Positions 60,398 to 64,000 of a stretch of DNA of 64,000 nucleotides are shown piece after piece. Under the pieces are notes generated by a model. That model did not search any database, was not told where the DNA came from, and saw only the letters and a list, made by a program, of their open reading frames with translations. The translations under genes and the position numbers were made by a program. Source of the stretch: Comamonas piscis (GTDB lineage: Bacteria; Pseudomonadota; Gammaproteobacteria; Burkholderiales; Burkholderiaceae_C); the NCBI RefSeq assembly GCF_014109725.1, contig NZ_CP058554.1:496001-560000 (forward strand), given 5' to 3'. Position 1 is the stretch's first letter, and every line of letters begins with the position of its first letter.

Positions 60398-61684
60398 ATG
60401 GCCATGACTGATTCCAGCTTGGGTTTGGGAGGCGCGGGCGCCGCTGCAGGGCAGCGCCCGGCTGGGGCCATCAGCGCCTATTGGCAGCCGGTGGCAGCGG
60501 CGGTATTGCTGCTGGCGCTGTGGCCATTGCAGCAGGCCCTGCTGCAGCGCGATGGCGGGCGCACCCTGGTGTTTGCGCTGGCGATTGGGCTGGCGCTGGG
60601 TGTGGTGCTGCAGCGCTCGCGCTTTTGCTTTTACTGCCATGCGCGCGATTGGCTGCAGCGCGATGACCCGCGTGGGATTTTGGCGATCATCCTGGCGCTG
60701 GCCGTGGGGCTTGTGGGCATGACGGTGGTGCAAAGCAGCTGGCTGCCCAACCCGCAGGCGGGGCAGTTGCCGCCGGATATGCACATCGGCCCGGTCAGCT
60801 GGGTGCTGGTGCTGGCCGGTCTGGCTTTTGGGGCGGGCATGCTGGTGTCGGGCTCCTGCATCAGCGCCCATTGGTACCGGCTGGCAGAAGGCTCTGCCGC
60901 ATCGCCGTTTGCACTGCTGGGCACGGCGCTGGGCTTTGCCTTGGGCTTCCAGACCTGGAACCCGCTCTACAGCCTGGCGGTGGCCGATGCGCCCGTCGTC
61001 TGGCTGCCGCAGCACCTGGGCTATGGGGGGGCGCTGCTGCTGCAACTGGGCGTGCTGGCGGCCTGGGCTGCCTGGGTGTGGCAGCGCCATGTGCAGCAGC
61101 GCCAGCGCAGTTTGCAGGTGCCTGCTGCGCCCATAGATCCCGAAAGGGCGGCCCCGCGCAGCCTGCCCGCGCTGTGGCGCAGCCTGTGGCAAGGGCGTTG
61201 GAACTATGCCTTGGGCGGCCTGCTGGTGGGCTTGATCTGCACGGCTGCCATTGTGCGCATGCGGCCGCTGGGCGTGACGGCCTTAATCGGCAGCCAGGTG
61301 CGCGGCGCGCTGCAAGGCCAGGGATGGGTGCCTGAGCGGCTCAATGGCCTGGATGGCTTTGCCGGCTGCGCCACCTTGCCGGCAGCCACCTGGGCCACGC
61401 CCAATGCGCTGGTGCTGCTGGGCCTGCTGGCTGGCGCGTTTATCGCCGCCTTTGCCAGCCGCCAGTTCCGCCCGCGCCTGCCCACCGGGTGCGATGCGGG
61501 CCGGGGTTTGCTCGGCGGCGTGCTGCTGGGCTGGGGCGCCATGACCGGTATTGGTTGCACCGTGGGCACCTTGCTGTCGGGCGGTATGGCGGGTGCGCTC
61601 AGCGGCTGGGTGTTTGGTGCGGCCATGCTGCTGGTGTTGTGGCTGGGGTTTCGGTGGCAGACCTGGTGGGGCAGCCGGGCTTGA
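60398..61684 (+). CDS. YeeE/YedE-family transporter (thiosulfate transporter TsuA-like)
   Basis: The 428-residue membrane protein has about ten helices. Conserved cysteines seen in thiosulfate-transporting YeeE proteins are present: QRSRFCFYCHARD near residue 77, VSGSCISAHWYR, and AMTGIGCTVGTLLSGGM near the C-terminus. It would import thiosulfate or a related sulfur anion by a cysteine relay. It follows the rhodanese gene by 86 bases. ATG at 60398 or 60404 are both possible starts. Confidence 0.85.
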   Translation: MAMTDSSLGLGGAGAAAGQRPAGAISAYWQPVAAAVLLLALWPLQQALLQRDGGRTLVFALAIGLALGVVLQRSRFCFYCHARDWLQRDDPRGILAIILALAVGLVGMTVVQSSWLPNPQAGQLPPDMHIGPVSWVLVLAGLAFGAGMLVSGSCISAHWYRLAEGSAASPFALLGTALGFALGFQTWNPLYSLAVADAPVVWLPQHLGYGGALLLQLGVLAAWAAWVWQRHVQQRQRSLQVPAAPIDPERAAPRSLPALWRSLWQGRWNYALGGLLVGLICTAAIVRMRPLGVTALIGSQVRGALQGQGWVPERLNGLDGFAGCATLPAATWATPNALVLLGLLAGAFIAAFASRQFRPRLPTGCDAGRGLLGGVLLGWGAMTGIGCTVGTLLSGGMAGALSGWVFGAAMLLVLWLGFRWQTWWGSRA

Positions 61685-61837
61685 GGGCTGATTCGCGGCG
61701 ATGCAGCGGCTTGGCGTTGGTGACCAATCGCTATAGTTTTAGTAGCGTATTGGGCCAGCACGCCAGTCGGCTGTCATACCCACCGTTTGGTTTTGGCGCT
61801 ATATTTCCAGTCGCTTGCCACACCCACGGGATCGACC

Positions 61838-62701
61838 ATGCTTTTAGGCCTTGCCGCCAACCGTTTGCACCACCAGAACGAGGATGCTGCGCTGTTCAGC
61901 TTTTTGCGCGCCTGCGAGCAGGGGATTCGGGAGCTGAACATCGGGTTCCATGCGGTGGGCCGCACCTATGACGCGATTGCAGCGGCAGAAATGCTCAAGG
62001 GCCACAAGGGCCTGGTGCGCTACCCCTATGGCCGCGAAGGCGGCCTGATGAAGCTGGTGGCCGAGGTGGTGGGCATGCCGGGCGACAACCGCGTGCTTGA
62101 TGGCGCCATCTACCTGATCGACCCGGTGGACCCGTCGTCGATCTTCCCCGAGGCGCTGGCCTTGAAGCGCCAGTGCGTGATCCACGGCAAGCCCTTTATC
62201 TCCACGGCAGCCAGCGCGCGCGACTGGGTGGAGATGGAACGCATCCACGCCGGGCTGGCGCCTGATCGCCAAGCCGACCGCCTGCACGACTATGGCAACC
62301 AGACCCTGGCGCTGATTGCCCACGATGCGATGAAGCCGGCGATGCTCGACTTTTGCGAGCGCAATTTTGCGTTGCTCTCACGCTACCGCCGCCGTGTAGG
62401 CACCGGCACCACGGGTCAAAAGCTCAACGAGCTGGCCTGGAGCAAGGGCTGGCCTGCTGACAAGCCCTGGGTGGACCGCTACAACAGCGGCCCGCTGGGG
62501 GGCGACGCGCAAATCGCCGATCTGGTGTTGGAACGCCGCTGCCAGCGCGCGATCTTCTTTGAAGACCCGCATGTGGCCCGCCAGCATGAGGCCGATATCC
62601 AGCTGCTGGAGCGGGCGGTGACGACCGTCACCCAAGAGGTGGTGTGCATGACATCGCCAGCGGTGGCCCAGCGCTGGTGCGATGCGGCGGTCAAGCGCTA
62701 A
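61838..62701 (+). CDS. Methylglyoxal-synthase-fold protein with two tandem MGS domains
   Basis: The 287-residue protein is nearly twice the length of MgsA (about 150). Residues 155-283 align well with MgsA: LIAHDAMKPAML (catalytic His/Asp), GTGTTG for phosphate, SGPLGGDAQ (catalytic Asp) and IFFEDPHVARQHEAD. Residues 1-130 look like a second, degenerate copy. LAANRLHHQNED lacks the His-Asp pair, AVGRTYDAI replaces GTGTTG, YGREGGLMK lacks the Asp, and YLIDPVDPSSIFPEA keeps the DP. MgsA makes methylglyoxal from dihydroxyacetone phosphate. Here only the second domain looks active. The start at 61838 is where the domain begins. A glyoxalase-fold gene is convergent. Confidence 0.8.
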   Translation: MLLGLAANRLHHQNEDAALFSFLRACEQGIRELNIGFHAVGRTYDAIAAAEMLKGHKGLVRYPYGREGGLMKLVAEVVGMPGDNRVLDGAIYLIDPVDPSSIFPEALALKRQCVIHGKPFISTAASARDWVEMERIHAGLAPDRQADRLHDYGNQTLALIAHDAMKPAMLDFCERNFALLSRYRRRVGTGTTGQKLNELAWSKGWPADKPWVDRYNSGPLGGDAQIADLVLERRCQRAIFFEDPHVARQHEADIQLLERAVTTVTQEVVCMTSPAVAQRWCDAAVKR

Positions 62702-62716
62702 GTCGTACCTCGTCAG

Positions 62717-63151
62717 TCATCCGCCTGCCTGCACTTCGTTGGCCACCTCGATCAGGTTCTCGTCTGGATCGTAAAAGTACAGCGACTGCAGCGGAGCCCT
62801 TGCACCCGTTGCCCGCACCGGCCCTTGCACGATGGGCACCTGCTGGCGCTGCAGATGGGCGGCCACATCGGCCAGCGGCAGGCGGGTGCGAAAGCACAGG
62901 TCGGCTGAGCCGGGCGTGGCGTGCCGCACATTGGCATCCACCACATGGCCCACTTCATGCAGGTTGATTTTCTGCCCACCAAAGTGCAAAGCCCAGCGCC
63001 CGGGCTTGAACTCACGTGCCTCCATGCCCAGCACGCGCTGGTAGAAGGCGAGGGTCTGCGCAATGCTGGCGACGGTGAGCACCAGGTGGTCGAGGCCGTC
63101 AACCAGGGCGGGGGTGGCGGCGGTACCGGATGGGGCGGCGGCGTGAGGCAT
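62717..63151 (-). CDS. VOC (glyoxalase/dioxygenase fold) protein
   Basis: The 144-residue protein has one VOC unit. VDGLDHLVLTVASIAQTLAFYQRVLGME carries the first metal His; GGQKINLHEVG and SLYFYDPDENLIEVANEV carry the later His and Glu ligands. Such proteins isomerise methylglyoxal-glutathione, detoxify fosfomycin or cleave aromatic rings. Convergence with the methylglyoxal-synthase-like gene makes a link to methylglyoxal attractive, but this is context only. A TTG further upstream extends the frame by seven codons. Confidence 0.82.
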   Translation of the reverse strand: MPHAAAPSGTAATPALVDGLDHLVLTVASIAQTLAFYQRVLGMEAREFKPGRWALHFGGQKINLHEVGHVVDANVRHATPGSADLCFRTRLPLADVAAHLQRQQVPIVQGPVRATGARAPLQSLYFYDPDENLIEVANEVQAGG

Positions 63152-63214
63152 GGGCGTTACCGGAAGCTGCAAAGCGCCATTGTCGCAGCAGGTGCCAGCC
63201 CGGCGCTGTCGGTG

Positions 63215-63697
63215 TTATTGCATCGACAGCAGTGTCGCCTGCACATAGGTAATCTGCAGCTTGCCATCAAGCATGGCAAAGGTGGCGACCTCATCACTGA
63301 CCGAGGTGACAGGCTGGCCTTGCAGCGCGGCGCTCTCGCGCACGGTGGCGTAGGCGGTGGCGGTCTTGCCGCCCCGCGCCATCTCTACACGGGTGTTGCT
63401 GCGCTCATGGCTGTGGCGGTTGCCAGCGGCGCTCCAGCTTGCGTTCAAGAGTTGCAGGTACTCACTTTTATTCAGGCGCATGGGCTCGGGCATATCGGCC
63501 TGGCGCATATCGATCACTACCTGGGCCTGGGGTGCCAGCCATTGGGCGACGGCAGCGCTGTCTTGCTGTTGCACTGCTTGTTCGACCTTGGCCATGGCCA
63601 GGTAGATGTCGCCTTCGTTGAGTTTGGAGGAGCAGCCTGTGAGGGAAGCCAGCAGAGCGCCAGCGGCGATGGGAGAGAGGAGGGAGGTTTTCATCAT
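63215..63697 (-). CDS. Predicted lipoprotein with NTF2-like appearance, unknown function
   Basis: The 160-residue product has a lipoprotein signal (MMKTSLLSPIAAGALLASLTGCSS, lipobox LTGC). The mature part begins with a helix rich in Ala/Gln and a hydrophobic core followed by strands (TRVEMARGGKTATAYATVRE and VATFAMLDGKLQITYVQATLL). This resembles small NTF2/SnoaL-like folds. I cannot assign a family with certainty. A plain Asn-Lys-rich AT stretch upstream (63698-63790) is likely its promoter region. Confidence 0.6.
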   Translation of the reverse strand: MMKTSLLSPIAAGALLASLTGCSSKLNEGDIYLAMAKVEQAVQQQDSAAVAQWLAPQAQVVIDMRQADMPEPMRLNKSEYLQLLNASWSAAGNRHSHERSNTRVEMARGGKTATAYATVRESAALQGQPVTSVSDEVATFAMLDGKLQITYVQATLLSMQ

Positions 63698-63986
63698 TGA
63701 TCTATCAAAAGTACTGTTTCAATTGCTTTTATTTATTTAACGCCAGAGATTAATAAAAAATGCCTGTGCTGTCCAGCGCTCTCCCGCAACACCTTCGGCG
63801 GGGTGATGTACGGACCTCTTGGCGGAGCGCTCTTCCCAAGGCTGAACGAGGGGCAAAAAATGGGCTTGCTTTACTTGCAGAAATCAGCAAGTGAGCTTTG
63901 ATATCTCATTCTTTGAATAAGCATCGCCGCGCCCCACAATGGCGAATCAACAGCGGTAGCCGCGATGCGGATTCAAGGAGCAGACC
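63698..63986. other. Intergenic region, A/T-rich, divergent promoters expected
   Basis: The 289 bases hold no gene. The half next to the lipoprotein gene is A/T-rich, which suits a minus-strand promoter. No terminator or repeat was found. Confidence 0.5.
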
Positions 63987-64000
63987 ATGAGCTTTGTGCA
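63987..64000 (+). CDS. Start of a gene that leaves the window
   Basis: ATGAGCTTTGTGCA follows AAGGAG at 63975-63980 with six-base spacing, a strong start signal. Only four full codons (Met-Ser-Phe-Val) are visible, so the product is unknown. Confidence 0.6.

Noticed and set aside
1..64000. tRNA, rRNA and riboswitch genes
   Set aside because: No tRNA T-loop plus acceptor pattern, rRNA segment or known riboswitch core was found by eye on either strand.

Overview
The window comes from a high-GC betaproteobacterium, most likely a member of the Comamonadaceae close to Comamonas. The evidence is the three Bug-type solute receptors, a comamonad-style SlyD/RdgC/HPF background and the codon use. No rRNA or tRNA genes were seen. 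Almost everything is chromosomal metabolism and transport. Two stretches stand out: a 3.2 kb gene-free region with many DnaA boxes, and a lower-GC accessory patch at about 53.2-58.4 kb.

Layout. 1-3.08 kb: tail of a CueR regulator, rdgC, a Spy-like periplasmic protein and a PagL lipid A deacylase. 3.08-6.27 kb: no credible gene. It holds two clusters of DnaA boxes (ten exact 9-mers plus variants), an AT-rich stretch with TAG triplets next to the first box, an orphan intrinsic terminator and a 16-copy hexanucleotide repeat. This looks like a replication origin without dnaA beside it. 6.3-14.4 kb: HPF, GNAT, SlyD, 3-hydroxybutyrate dehydrogenase, a class A PBP, an LprI-like protein, a siderophore-interacting protein and a GST. 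14.5-24.4 kb: a catabolic cluster (CoA-transferase, enolase-superfamily enzyme, hydrolase, CMD protein, PDC-lactonase-like amidohydrolase, enoyl-CoA hydratase) with three Bug receptors and a LysR regulator. 24.5-29.8 kb: a minus-strand set of DUF4178, DUF350, membrane aminopropyltransferase and Tat flavoprotein genes.

30.7-40.8 kb: a nine-gene minus-strand operon combining a dipeptide-type ABC importer with a C45 acyltransferase/peptidase, an esterase-like hydrolase, an amidase, PaiB and an M23 peptidase. A GntR regulator with two winged-helix domains is divergent from it. 41.9-50.0 kb: a 2-ketogluconate utilisation locus (kguE, kguK, kguD, ptxS and an exact PtxS operator). A polar-amino-acid-type ABC importer sits where Pseudomonas has the KguT permease. 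50.3-52.7 kb: a LysR regulator and an old yellow enzyme.

52.85-58.4 kb: accessory patch. A LysR fragment is fused head-on to a DUF2779 fragment. Next comes a compact operon of patatin-like phospholipase, HExxH metalloprotease and metallo-beta-lactamase-fold protein, then an IS3-family transposase remnant. I do not recognise this trio as a named system, and it is the best candidate here for something undescribed, possibly defence. 58.5-64 kb: isochorismatase-family hydrolase, periplasmic rhodanese and thiosulfate-type transporter, a tandem methylglyoxal-synthase-fold protein beside a glyoxalase-fold protein, a lipoprotein, and the first codons of a gene that leaves the window.
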